NCBI RefSeq assembly: GCF_024172125.1
Contig: NZ_JAMZEA010000005.1
Span: 805,646 to 869,645, forward strand
DNA: 64,000 nucleotides
Reading direction: 5' to 3'
Source: Actinomadura rupiterrae
Lineage (GTDB): Bacteria > Actinomycetota > Actinomycetes > Streptosporangiales > Streptosporangiaceae
The position numbers were made by a program, and so were the translations under genes. Shown here in pieces: positions 32,909 through 46,008 of the stretch (positions are counted from its first letter, which is position 1; the number at the start of each line of letters is the position of its first letter). The notes under the pieces were generated by a model, which did no database searches, was not told the DNA's origin, and was given only the letters and a program-made list of their open reading frames with translations.

Positions 32909-33376
32909 ATGACCACGCTCGCCGCCGGCCCCGGCGACGAAAGCCTCGGCCATGTGCTGCTGCACGGCTCCGGCGCGCTGCTCGCGTACGCGGCGGTCGG
33001 CCTGGTGCTGTTCGTCGTCGGCTTCTACATGACCGACCTGGCGACGCCCGGCCGGCTGATCCACGTGATCCGCCGGGACCGCAACCCCAACGCCACGCTG
33101 CTGGCCTGCGCGTCCACCGTCGGCGTCGGCCTGATCGTGGCCGTGTCGATCTTCGCGGCGGGCGGCGACCTCGCCGAGGGCCTCACCCGGACGCTGGTGT
33201 TCGGCCTGGTCGGGATCGTCGCGCAGACGGCCGCGACGATGGCGTTCAACCGGCTCGTCGGGATCAACGTCCGGGAGCTCGCGGACGGCCCGGAGGACCA
33301 GCTCGAACCCGCCGCGGTCCTGCTCGCGGTGGCGAACCTGATGATCGGGTTCGTGACGGCCGTCGCGGTCTACTGA
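32909..33376 (+). CDS. DUF350 membrane protein (YjfL-like)
   Basis: A 155-residue protein with about four membrane segments. They are LLAYAAVGLVLFVVGFYMTDL, LLACASTVGVGLIVAVSIFAAG, LTRTLVFGLVGIVAQTAATMAF and AAVLLAVANLMIGFVTAVAVY. This length and spacing match DUF350. The ATG at 32909 follows GGAGAACC, 47 bp after the ligase stop. DUF350 genes are frequent partners of YgiC/YjfC-type ATP-grasp genes. A transport or scaffold role is an inference. A 16-bp stem ends the operon. Confidence 0.85.
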   Translation: MTTLAAGPGDESLGHVLLHGSGALLAYAAVGLVLFVVGFYMTDLATPGRLIHVIRRDRNPNATLLACASTVGVGLIVAVSIFAAGGDLAEGLTRTLVFGLVGIVAQTAATMAFNRLVGINVRELADGPEDQLEPAAVLLAVANLMIGFVTAVAVY

Positions 33377-33387
33377 CCGGCGCGGAA

Positions 33388-33423
33388 ACGGCCCGGTGAC
33401 GGCGAGTGCCGTCACCGGGCCGT
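33388..33423. terminator. Bidirectional terminator after the ATP-grasp/DUF350 operon
   Basis: ACGGCCCGGTGACGGC at 33388-33403 pairs perfectly with 33408-33423 over the loop GAGT. It separates the DUF350 gene from the convergent DUF3046 gene. Confidence 0.8.
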
Positions 33424-33479
33424 GCCGTTCCACCCGCCGCAGCCGCGATCGTCCGCCGTCCGCGGCCGTGGTTTCTCGT

Positions 33480-33674
33480 CTACCGCAGGCGCGAGGGGAC
33501 GTCGAAGGTGGCGACGACGGCCTGCCAGACGGTCTTGGCGGGCACCCCGTCGGCCAGGGCCTGGTCGATCGTGCGCCCGCCGAGCTCGGCCAGGACGTGG
33601 TCCTTGGCGACGCTCTCGGCGTATCCCTCGCCGAACTGCTCGTTCATCCGCTGCCAGAAAACTGTGAGACGCAC
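33480..33674 (-). CDS. DUF3046 family protein
   Basis: A 64-residue protein starting at GTG 33674 (MRLTVFWQRMNEQFGEGYAESVAKD). The middle part, LAELGGRTIDQALADGVPAKTVWQAVV, completes the family pattern; DUF3046 proteins are small actinobacterial proteins commonly encoded near recA. The function is unknown. It lies 9 bp downstream of the alpha/beta hydrolase stop on the same strand, so the two may be one transcript. Confidence 0.85.
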   Translation of the reverse strand: MRLTVFWQRMNEQFGEGYAESVAKDHVLAELGGRTIDQALADGVPAKTVWQAVVATFDVPSRLR

Positions 33675-33683
33675 GCGGACACG

Positions 33684-34937
33684 CTATCCGACGGACTCGT
33701 CCAACTCGTCCGGCACGCTCGGGCCCTTGCCCTGGACGTACTGCCTGTGCAGGCCGGTCAGGTAGCGCTCGACGCCTTCGACTACACGGGCGGTCCGGTA
33801 GGACGGGAACACGTCGAAAGCGTGCTGCCCGCCTTGCATCTCGGCATAGAGGACGGGTGCGTCCGAGGCGTCCCGGAGCTTCTCCACGAAGCGACGCGCC
33901 TCCAGGACGGGGATCAGCGAGTCGTGGCTGCCGTGGATGACGAAGAACGGCGGCGCGTCCGGGCGCAGGTACGTCACAGGGGACGCCTTGGCGAAGGCTT
34001 CCCGATCCTCGGCGAAGGACCGTTTCACTACCCGCTTCTGTAGCAGCGCGGTCTTCCCGAAGGGAATCGGCCATGGGCCGGGTTCGAGGAAGTCATAGAC
34101 GCCGTAGAAGGGCACGGCTCCCTGGACGGACGTGTCCACATCCTCGAAGCCGGGCTGGAACTCCGGGACGTTCGCCGTTAGCGCGACCATCGCCGTCAGG
34201 TGGCCGCCCGCGGAACCGCCCGTCACGCAGAGGAAATCGGGGTCTGCCCCGTACTCCTCGGCGTGCTCGCGGTACCAGCGGAGGAAGTGCTTCAGGTCGA
34301 GAAGGTGCTCGGGCCACGTCGCGCGCGGGCTCAGCCGGTAGTTGACGTTGAAGCCCACCCATCCCTGGACGGCCATGTGGTTCAGCAGCGGAAGCCCCTG
34401 CTCGCGCTTGTCCCCGATGACCCAGGCGCCGCCGTGGATCTCCATAAGGCCGGGACGTAGCCGTCCGTCCTCCTTGGGCCGGTACACGTCCAGTTTCAGG
34501 CGCAGGCGTCCTTCCTGGCGGAAGACGACGTTGCGGTCCACCCGGACGCCTCGCCTAGGGATCAGGCACAGCGGCGGTACGACGAGGTGGCTGAGCGGGT
34601 AGCGCGGCGCCTTCTGCGGGTCGAGGTCGAGGGGGACGCCACTGTCCCGGAGCGTGACCAGCGTCCGCCGGGACGCCGCGATCGTCCCGGCCGTCAGGGC
34701 GACGCCGGCCAGGCCGAGAACCAGGCCGATCCAGCCCGCCCACCCGTCCAGGCCGCCCGCGACGGCCGTCCACACCAGCCCGACGATCTCCAGGACGAGC
34801 AGGTGAGGCGCCATCTCGATGGTCAGCCACCCGGCGAAGAAGCTGGGCACGAGCAGTACCGGCTCGCGCCGGGGACGGCGGGCGTTCACGGCCAGCAGCA
34901 GGCTCACCGCGCCTACCGCGAGCAGGACGTAGGGCAT
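33684..34937 (-). CDS. Membrane-anchored alpha/beta hydrolase (HSL/LipT-like esterase)
   Basis: A 417-residue protein. The N-terminal ~120 residues contain three or four hydrophobic helices (MPYVLLAVGAVSLLLAV, LLVLEIVGLVWTAVAGG, WIGLVLGLAGVALTAGTIA). The esterase domain follows: MEIHGGAWVIGDKREQG supplies the oxyanion HGG motif and TGGSAGGHL the nucleophile Ser. Asp in HGSHDSLIPV and His in GGQHAFDVF complete the triad. This matches actinomycete lipase/esterases of the HSL family. ATG 34937 is chosen for the GGGAG 5 nt upstream, over the longer frame at 34982. The substrate is unknown. Confidence 0.85.
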   Translation of the reverse strand: MPYVLLAVGAVSLLLAVNARRPRREPVLLVPSFFAGWLTIEMAPHLLVLEIVGLVWTAVAGGLDGWAGWIGLVLGLAGVALTAGTIAASRRTLVTLRDSGVPLDLDPQKAPRYPLSHLVVPPLCLIPRRGVRVDRNVVFRQEGRLRLKLDVYRPKEDGRLRPGLMEIHGGAWVIGDKREQGLPLLNHMAVQGWVGFNVNYRLSPRATWPEHLLDLKHFLRWYREHAEEYGADPDFLCVTGGSAGGHLTAMVALTANVPEFQPGFEDVDTSVQGAVPFYGVYDFLEPGPWPIPFGKTALLQKRVVKRSFAEDREAFAKASPVTYLRPDAPPFFVIHGSHDSLIPVLEARRFVEKLRDASDAPVLYAEMQGGQHAFDVFPSYRTARVVEGVERYLTGLHRQYVQGKGPSVPDELDESVG

Positions 34938-35063
34938 CGGGGCTCCCGGGGTCGTGGCCTCTCCCCACCTTCCCGCAAGCAATCACTTGCTTACAAGCGC
35001 TGCGGAGGTGACCCAGAGCACCCCGGCGCGGTTTTGTCGGACCCGCGAGGCAGGATGGGACGC

Positions 35064-39857
<4,794 letters not shown>

Positions 39858-39878
<21 letters not shown>

Positions 39879-39947
39879 GCCCAGCCCCACCCAGGGCCTC
39901 CGGCTCCGCCCCTGAGCCGAACCAACCGGGCCTCCGGCTCCGCGCCT
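39858..39947. repeat. Imperfect repeat spanning the lhr stop
   Basis: GGCCTCCGCCTCCGCTCC followed by TGAGCC, which includes the lhr stop, recurs at 39895-39918 with 22 of 24 identical bases. A shorter copy starts at 39929. The period is 34-37 bp. Confidence 0.6.
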
Positions 39948-40019
39948 ACCTCGGCCCGGGGCTTCGCGCCAGGCCCGAGGCCCCGGGGGCGCGGGACCCT
40001 GCTCCAGGGGGGCTTCGGG

Positions 40020-42524
40020 CTACTTCTTGCCCTTGAACATGGAGATGAGGCCCTTCAGGACGCGCTCGTCCATGGAGCCGAACGGGTTGTCGTGGACGAG
40101 GTAGGTCCAGGTGGCGGACGGGCGCTGGAGGCCCGCGCCGGCGAGGTCGAGCGTGCCGTCGTCGGCGACCTTGAGGTTCTCGAAGGCCTTGACGGCGGCG
40201 GCGCGCGCGTCGGGCAGCAGGCGCTTGCCCGCCGGGACGGCCTCGCTGTTGAACTCGATGAGCGGGTCCAGGCCGCGGCCGAGGGAGCGCAGGTGGATGC
40301 CCTCGCGGACGTCGGTGAGGAACGCCAGGTGGTCCGACCAGCGGCGGTCCAGGTGGAACAGGAGCAGCTGGCGGGCGGCGCGGGCGACCTCGTCCGCGCT
40401 GGTGAGCTCGATCAGCTCGGTGCGCTTGGCGGCGGCGTCGGCGGCCATCAGGCGGTCGGCGGCGTCGCCGCTCAGCACCCGCTCGCGCTCGGCCAGCAGT
40501 TCGGCGCGCTGCAGGCCGATGAGGTGGTTGTAGTGCCAGGTGTTGCGGTGCAGCTCCAGGTCGACGCCCTCGGCGACGCGCTGGGCGTGGCCGACGATCC
40601 AGTGCGCCGACTTCGCCTCGACGAGGCCGTCGTCGCGGGCCGGGCCCTTGTACTCCTCGTCCGGGGCGTACCGGGTGACCAGGTCGTCCTGGAGGCTGGT
40701 GAAGAACACCGATGCGCCGGGGTCGCCCTGGCGTCCGGCGCGGCCGCGGAGCTGGTCGTCCAGGCGGCTGCTGTGGTAGCGGCCGGTGCCGATCACCAGC
40801 AGCCCGCCCGCGTCGACGACCGCCTGGTGGGACGCGGCGGACGGCTCGTCCAGCGGAGCGGTGCCCGGCGCGGCGCCGTCCGGCTCCGGGGTGGGGCCGC
40901 CGAGGCGGATGTCGGTGCCGCGCCCGGCGATCTGCGTGGACACGGTGATCGCGCCGGGCGCGCCCGCCCCGGCGATGATCGCCGCCTCCTCGGCGTCGTT
41001 CTTGGCGTTCAGCACGATCGGCGCGAACCCGGCGCGGGTCAGGCGGCGGGCCAGCCGCTCGGACTCGGCGACGTCGCCGGTGCCGACCAGGACGGGCCGA
41101 CCGGCCTCGTGCGCGGCCGCGATCTCCTCGACGACCGCGACCTCCTTGTCGGCGGAGGTGGCGTACAGCCGGTCCGGGCGGTCGTCGCGGACGCACGGCC
41201 GGTTCGGCGGGACGACCGCGATGTCCAGGTCGTAGAACTCGCGGAGCTGCCCGGCGACGGCCAGCGCGGTGCCGGTCATGCCGCACCGCACCGGGTACCG
41301 GCCGATCAGCTCCTGCACGGTGACCGAGTCGAGGATCTCGCCGCTCGGCGACGCGTCCAGGGCCTCCTTGGCCTCCACGGCCGCCTGCAGGCCGTCCGGC
41401 CAGCGCTGGAGCAGCGCGACCCGGCCGCGCGACTCGCTGACCAGCTTCACCGCGCCGTCCCGGACGATGTAGTCCACGTCCCGCTGGAGCAGCACCTCGG
41501 CGTGCAGCGCGACGTTCACGGCGGTGAGCACGGCGAGGTTGTCCTGCGCGTACAGGTCGATGCCGCCGAGCGACCGCTCGACCTCGCGCGCGCCCGCCGC
41601 GGTGAGCTGGACGTTGCGGGCCTCGGTGTCGGTGCCGTAGTCGCGGCCGGGCCGCAGCCGCCGCACCAGGTCGGCGTAGGACGGGTCGGCCCCGGCCGAG
41701 TCGGCCGCCCCGGCGAGGACGAGCGGGACCATCGCCTCGTCCACCAGCACCGAGTCGGCCTCGTCGATCAGCGCGACCTCGGGCGCGGGCAGCACCCGGT
41801 CGCCCGCGGACGTGGCGAGCCGGTCCCGCAGCAGGTCGAAGCCGATCTCGCTGACCGGCGCGTAGGTGACGTCGGCGGCGTAGGCGGCGCGGCGCTCCTC
41901 CGGCGTGGACGTCTGCCCGACCCACGCCACCGTCACGCCCAGCAGCCCGTACAGCGGGCCCATCCACTCGGCGTCGCGGCGGGCGAGGTAGTCGTTCACC
42001 GACATCACGTGGACGCGCCGCCCGCGCAGCGCGTACCCGGCGGCGGCGATCGCCCCGGACAGCGTCTTGCCCTCGCCGGTCGCCATCTCGGCGACCTGCC
42101 CGCGCAGCAGCGCGAGGACCCCGGTGAGCTGCACGTCGTACGGCCGCTCCCCCAGCGTCCGCCGCGCCGCCTCCCGCCCGAGCGCGCACAGCTCGGCGAG
42201 GTCGATGTCCGCCGCGCCCTTCTTCCCCGTCCCGCCACCGGACGCGCCGCCCGACTTGCCCGCGCCGCCGCCCGACGCGCCGCCCGAGCCCTTCCCGGAC
42301 GCCTTGTCCGAGCCCTTCCCGGACGGCTTGCCTCCCGTTTCGGCGGCGGCCGAGGCGGGCCGGGGCAGGCGCATGGCCTCGGCCGCGGCGGTCAGCTCGG
42401 CGTCGGAGAGGGCGCGGACGCGCTCCTCCCGGCCGGCGGCGTCCGCGACCAGGTCGCGCAGCGGCGCGAGGTCGGCGCTTCCGGGTTTCTGCACCAGCCT
42501 TCTCAACCGGTCGCGCAGCGCCAT
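40020..42524 (-). CDS. secA2: Accessory Sec system translocase SecA2
   Basis: An 834-residue SecA-family ATPase that drives protein export through SecYEG. Walker A is MATGEGKT (about residues 147-154), Walker B/DEAD is ALIDEADSVLVDEA, and the helicase region has TQIAGRGTDIRLGG and DDQLRGRAGRQGDPG. It is shorter than housekeeping SecA, lacks the zinc-binding C-terminal tail and ends SMFKGKK, which is typical of SecA2. An unusual Gly/Ser/Lys-rich segment (about 62-105) is inserted in the N-terminal region. No recognisable accessory Sec partner is adjacent, so exported substrates are unknown. Confidence 0.88.
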   Translation of the reverse strand: MALRDRLRRLVQKPGSADLAPLRDLVADAAGREERVRALSDAELTAAAEAMRLPRPASAAAETGGKPSGKGSDKASGKGSGGASGGGAGKSGGASGGGTGKKGAADIDLAELCALGREAARRTLGERPYDVQLTGVLALLRGQVAEMATGEGKTLSGAIAAAGYALRGRRVHVMSVNDYLARRDAEWMGPLYGLLGVTVAWVGQTSTPEERRAAYAADVTYAPVSEIGFDLLRDRLATSAGDRVLPAPEVALIDEADSVLVDEAMVPLVLAGAADSAGADPSYADLVRRLRPGRDYGTDTEARNVQLTAAGAREVERSLGGIDLYAQDNLAVLTAVNVALHAEVLLQRDVDYIVRDGAVKLVSESRGRVALLQRWPDGLQAAVEAKEALDASPSGEILDSVTVQELIGRYPVRCGMTGTALAVAGQLREFYDLDIAVVPPNRPCVRDDRPDRLYATSADKEVAVVEEIAAAHEAGRPVLVGTGDVAESERLARRLTRAGFAPIVLNAKNDAEEAAIIAGAGAPGAITVSTQIAGRGTDIRLGGPTPEPDGAAPGTAPLDEPSAASHQAVVDAGGLLVIGTGRYHSSRLDDQLRGRAGRQGDPGASVFFTSLQDDLVTRYAPDEEYKGPARDDGLVEAKSAHWIVGHAQRVAEGVDLELHRNTWHYNHLIGLQRAELLAERERVLSGDAADRLMAADAAAKRTELIELTSADEVARAARQLLLFHLDRRWSDHLAFLTDVREGIHLRSLGRGLDPLIEFNSEAVPAGKRLLPDARAAAVKAFENLKVADDGTLDLAGAGLQRPSATWTYLVHDNPFGSMDERVLKGLISMFKGKK

Positions 42525-42733
42525 GGCATCCCCCCGAGGTCGGTCACGTGTCTCCCAGCGGTCCCGTCGCAGGGTCCGATCCCATCATGATCCACCCGGC
42601 GTCCTCCGCTGAAGGTCTGACCGAGATTCATACCGTGGGTGGATCCGCCATGGGCCGCTCCGGTGAAAGCATTGCGGTAATGGGGTTGCGGTGGCACAGG
42701 GATGAAGGACGTCACCGCGGAACGGGGGTTCGC

Positions 42734-42865
42734 ATGACACCGACGGCTCGGTGGGCCGCCGCGCAGCGGCGCAGGCGGCAGGTCATCAACCAGGTCATCA
42801 TCGACCGGGCGCTGCGCGACCCGCGCCGCCACGAAGAGGCCGAACCGCAGGCCGCGGCCAAGTAA
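42734..42865 (+). CDS. Possible small basic protein
   Basis: 43 residues starting MTPTARWAAAQRRRRQVINQ and ending PRRHEEAEPQAAAK; basic in the middle and acidic near the end. An ACGGGGGT stretch lies 6-8 nt before the ATG. It is the only good frame between secA2 and the ROK gene on the plus strand. A stem with a T-tract lies 78 bp downstream, which supports transcription. I do not recognise a family, and the call rests on context. Confidence 0.4.
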   Translation: MTPTARWAAAQRRRRQVINQVIIDRALRDPRRHEEAEPQAAAK

Positions 42866-42942
42866 CCGCGGGCCGCACCGCGGACGCGGCGAGAAGGCCG
42901 CCGCCCGCCACCACGATTCCGCAACGAAGACCATCCTCCAGA

Positions 42943-42984
42943 GCAGGCGCCGTCGCACCCCCTCCGCGGCGGCGCCTGCATTTT
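42943..42984 (+). terminator. Terminator with T-tract
   Basis: GCAGGCGCCG at 42943-42952 pairs with 42970-42979 and is followed by ATTTT. It is oriented for a plus-strand transcript from the small frame at 42734; on the minus strand it would lie beyond the ROK gene stop. Confidence 0.65.
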
Positions 42985-43028
42985 GCCCGCGAGACCCCAG
43001 GCCCCCGCCCCGAGCCCCCGGCCCGCGG

Positions 43029-44246
43029 TCAGGTGGAGAAGACCTCGTCCCGGGCCTGTTCGAGGGCCGCGTGCAGCGCGCCGCGCAGCACCGGGTTGCC
43101 GTCGATCTCGGTCACGGCGACGGACGGGCGGGTCGGGCTGAGGCGCCCGACGGCGCGCTCGATGCGCTCGGCCAGGGGACGGCCCCCGGCGCGGCCCAGC
43201 TCGCCGGACAGCACCACCAGCCCCGGGTCCAGGACGATGTTGACCGAGGTCACGCCGTAGGAGATGCGGACGGCCAGCTCGTCCAGGAAGTCGCCGCCGC
43301 GTGACTCGTCGGCGGCGGCCGCGCGGACGCATTCCACGGCGGTGGCGCCGGGGATGCCGTGCCGGTGGGCCAGGTCGCGGACGGCGTCGGCGCCGACGAG
43401 CGAGCCGTAGCCGCCGGCGAGGGCCGGGATGCCCCAGGACGTCGACTCGGTGACGCCCTCCTCGCCGTCCATGGGGGCGCGGCGGGCGGTGCCGAGGGGC
43501 AGCGGGGCGCCGGGGACGGGCAGGTAGCCGATCTCGCCCGCGCCGCCGAACCGGCCGCGGATCAGCCGGCCGCCGAGCATGACCGACAGGCCGATGCCGC
43601 GGTCGAGCCACATGAGCGCGAAGTCCTCGTGCTCGCGGGCGGCGCCGTAGGCGCGCTCGGCCAGGGCGGCGAGGTTCACGTCGTTCTCGATCACCACCGG
43701 GCGGCGCAGGTCGTGCCGCAGCGCCGACAGCACGCCCTCGTGCCAGTGCGGCAGGTCGAAGGCGAACTGGACGTCGCCGGTCACCGGATCGACCACACCG
43801 GGCGTCCCGATCACCAGGACGGTTAGCTTCCGCAGCGCGACCTTGGCCGAGCGGGCGGCCTTCACCACGGCGTTGTGGACGGATTTGACGGGATCGCCGC
43901 CATTGTTCGGATCGACGGTAACCTGGGCGGCGACACTGCCCGTGATGTCGGCGACGCCCGCGGTGACCCCCTCCGGCCCCACCGACAGGCCCGCGACGTA
44001 GGCGGCGTCCGGGACGACGGAGTAGAGGGCGGCGTTCGGGCCGCGCCCGCCCGCCTGCTCCCCCACGACCTCGACCAGCCCGCGCTCCTCCAGCCGGGCC
44101 AGCAGCTGGGAGGCGGTGACCTTGGACAACCCGGTCTGGACGCCGATCTGGGCGCGGGTCAGCGGACCGCGCGCGACCAGCAGGTCCAGGGCGGCCCGGT
44201 CGTTCAGCTCGCGCAGCAGGCGCGGCGTCCCGGGGCGGCTCTCCAT
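43029..44246 (-). CDS. ROK family transcriptional regulator
   Basis: A 405-residue regulator with an N-terminal winged helix (LLVARGPLTRAQIGVQTGLSKVTASQLLARLEERGLVE). The C-terminal ROK sugar-kinase-like domain includes IENDVNLAALAE and FGGAGEIGYLPV. The usual CxCGxxGCxE zinc motif is not evident in the expected place, where EGVTESTSWGI is found instead. Binding therefore may not need zinc. It is divergent from a sugar ABC operon with a GH3 hexosaminidase and most likely represses it in response to an amino sugar. Candidate operator half-sites lie at 44292-44313. Confidence 0.88.
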   Translation of the reverse strand: MESRPGTPRLLRELNDRAALDLLVARGPLTRAQIGVQTGLSKVTASQLLARLEERGLVEVVGEQAGGRGPNAALYSVVPDAAYVAGLSVGPEGVTAGVADITGSVAAQVTVDPNNGGDPVKSVHNAVVKAARSAKVALRKLTVLVIGTPGVVDPVTGDVQFAFDLPHWHEGVLSALRHDLRRPVVIENDVNLAALAERAYGAAREHEDFALMWLDRGIGLSVMLGGRLIRGRFGGAGEIGYLPVPGAPLPLGTARRAPMDGEEGVTESTSWGIPALAGGYGSLVGADAVRDLAHRHGIPGATAVECVRAAAADESRGGDFLDELAVRISYGVTSVNIVLDPGLVVLSGELGRAGGRPLAERIERAVGRLSPTRPSVAVTEIDGNPVLRGALHAALEQARDEVFST

Positions 44247-44291
44247 GCTCTGTCGTCCCCTCGAAGTCTCAATCCGCTAACGGGCGGTTTT

Positions 44292-44313
44292 GTTTAGGAA
44301 AGTTTCTTGTTAG
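44292..44313. promoter_or_regulatory. Candidate ROK operator
   Basis: The A/T-rich patch with TTAGGAAAG followed by TTTCTT forms an imperfect palindrome (AGGAAA/TTTCTT) between the ROK gene and the sugar ABC operon. It resembles TTAGGAAAG-type sites I recall for Streptomyces ROK regulators; the match is from memory. Confidence 0.45.
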
Positions 44314-44507
44314 TTTACGCGCAAGCGTCCAGCCGTCCCAGCTGAACGGAGCAGGACGCGAGCGTGACACCCCGACTCGCGAGCACCCCCCGCGGCCGGT
44401 GTGCGGAAGCACCGGGCATGGCTGGACCCTAAACGGTCCGGCCCCGGTTTCCCGCATCGCGCCGAGAAGTCCCGCCCGCGAGGGGCGGCCGGAAGAAGGA
44501 GAACCCC

Positions 44508-45797
44508 TTGAAGATCGCGAAAATCGCGGCCGTGAGCGCCGCCCTGGCGATCGGGCTGACCGCCTGCGGCGGCGGCGGTGACAAGAAGGACAAGGACTCG
44601 GGCGCCGAGCCGGCGAAGCTGACCGCCTGGTTCATGGGCGCGGCCAACAAGGAGGAGGACGGCGTCCTCGCCCAGGCCAAGGCCGACTTCCAGCAGAAGC
44701 ACCCCAAGACCCAGGTCGAGGTCGTGTACGTCCCGTGGCCGGACGCGACCAAGAAGCTCCAGGACGCCCTGAACACCGGCCAGGGCCCGGACGTCGTCGA
44801 GATCGGCAACGACCAGGCCGTCACCTGGGCCGGGCAGAGCGCCCTCGCCGACATCACCGACAAGGTGAACGGCTGGTCCGAGGGCAAGGACCTGGTCAAG
44901 GGCTCGCTCGACCTCGGCCAGCTGGACGGCAAGACCTACGCCGTGCCGTGGTACGCCGGTGTCCGGGTCGTCTGGTACCGCAAGGACCTGTTCCAGAAGG
45001 ACGGCGTGCAGGTCCCCAAGACCTGGGACGAGCTGAAGGCCGCCGCCAAGACCATCCAGGACAAGGAGGGCGGCAAGGTCGACGGCATCGCCGCCCCGTC
45101 CGACTTCACCAACGGCTTCGCCAGCTTCCTGTTCGGCGCGGGCGGCGACATCGCCGCCAAGGAGAACGGCAAGTGGGTCGGCAAGCTCGACACCCCCGAG
45201 TCCAAGAAGGCCGTCGAGTTCTACACCGGCCTGGTCAAGGACGGCGTCGCGCCCAAGCGCTACATCGGCGTGAACGAGCTGGCGGGCCCGCAGAAGGACT
45301 TCGCCAACGGCAAGCTCGGCATGTACATCGACGGCGCCTGGACGCTGCCGCAGATCGAGAAGATCAGCGCCAAGTACACCAAGCAGATGGGCGCGTTCAC
45401 GATCCCGACGCCGTCCGGCCAGGTCGGCCCGGCGTTCTCGGGCGGCTCGCACCTGGCGGTCTGGCGTGACAGCAAGAGCAAGGGCGTCGCGTTCGACTAC
45501 CTCAGCTCGGTGGCGAGCAAGAAGAACGCCAAGGCGTTCGCCGACCAGCTGAAGTTCTTCCCGCAGTTCACCGACCTGCTGAAGGACGACTCCTACGCCA
45601 AGGACCCGATCCAGGGCCCGGCGTCGCTGCAGATGGCCAACGTCAAGGGCGCGCCGAAGACCCCGAACTGGACCGAGGCGGACCAGAACAAGAAGATCAT
45701 CCCCACCATGCTCAAGGAGATCATGAACGGGGCGTCGGTGGACTCGGCGGTCGCCAAGGCCAACAAGGCCATGACCGACACGCTCAACCAGAGCTGA
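44508..45797 (+). CDS. Sugar-binding lipoprotein of ABC importer
   Basis: A 429-residue solute-binding protein of the SBP_bac_1 type. The signal peptide MKIAKIAAVSAALAIGLTAC ends in a lipobox cysteine at residue 20. The domain has KHPKTQVEVVYVPWPDATKKLQ, TGQGPDVVEIGNDQ and TWDELKAAAKTIQD, common in carbohydrate importers. The start is TTG 44508, fixed by GAAGGAGAA upstream and the signal peptide. Two permeases and a GH3 hexosaminidase follow, so the ligand is probably an N-acetylglucosamine-containing oligosaccharide or muropeptide. A 23-bp tandem repeat begins at its stop codon. Confidence 0.88.
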   Translation: MKIAKIAAVSAALAIGLTACGGGGDKKDKDSGAEPAKLTAWFMGAANKEEDGVLAQAKADFQQKHPKTQVEVVYVPWPDATKKLQDALNTGQGPDVVEIGNDQAVTWAGQSALADITDKVNGWSEGKDLVKGSLDLGQLDGKTYAVPWYAGVRVVWYRKDLFQKDGVQVPKTWDELKAAAKTIQDKEGGKVDGIAAPSDFTNGFASFLFGAGGDIAAKENGKWVGKLDTPESKKAVEFYTGLVKDGVAPKRYIGVNELAGPQKDFANGKLGMYIDGAWTLPQIEKISAKYTKQMGAFTIPTPSGQVGPAFSGGSHLAVWRDSKSKGVAFDYLSSVASKKNAKAFADQLKFFPQFTDLLKDDSYAKDPIQGPASLQMANVKGAPKTPNWTEADQNKKIIPTMLKEIMNGASVDSAVAKANKAMTDTLNQS

Positions 45798-45882
45798 TCA
45801 CCCGGCTCACACCGAGCTGATCACCCAGCTCACGCCGAGCTGATCACCCGGCTCACGCCGAGCTGATCACCCGGCTCGCGCC
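45791..45882. repeat. 23-bp tandem repeat, four units, starting at a stop codon
   Basis: Units at 45791-45813, 45814-45836, 45837-45859 and 45860-45882 differ at only one or two positions. Each begins GAGCTGATCACCC and contains GAGC...GCTC arms able to fold into a small hairpin. The first unit includes the TGA stop of the binding-protein gene. Confidence 0.85.
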
Positions 45883-45897
45883 GATCACCGCCAGCCC

Positions 45898-45975
45898 GGC
45901 GGGCCGGGACCGCTGCCCGGCCCGCCGCCAGCGTCCCGGCCGGCGACCGCGTCCGCACACGCGTCGCCGGCCGGG
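45898..45975 (+). promoter_or_regulatory. Two strong stem-loops between binding protein and permeases
   Basis: GGCGGGCCGGG at 45898-45908 pairs with 45916-45926, and CCCGGCCGGCGAC at 45935-45947 pairs with 45963-45975. Both are perfect stems (11 and 13 bp). They probably cause partial termination or protect the upstream message, lowering permease expression. Confidence 0.65.
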
Positions 45976-46008
45976 GCCTCCAGAGTCCACGAGGGATAGG
46001 CCAGCCCC

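Noticed and set aside
40092..42590. Plus-strand frame of over 800 codons opposite secA2
   Set aside because: SecA2 on the other strand has all motor motifs; the antisense product is Val/Arg/Gln low-complexity.
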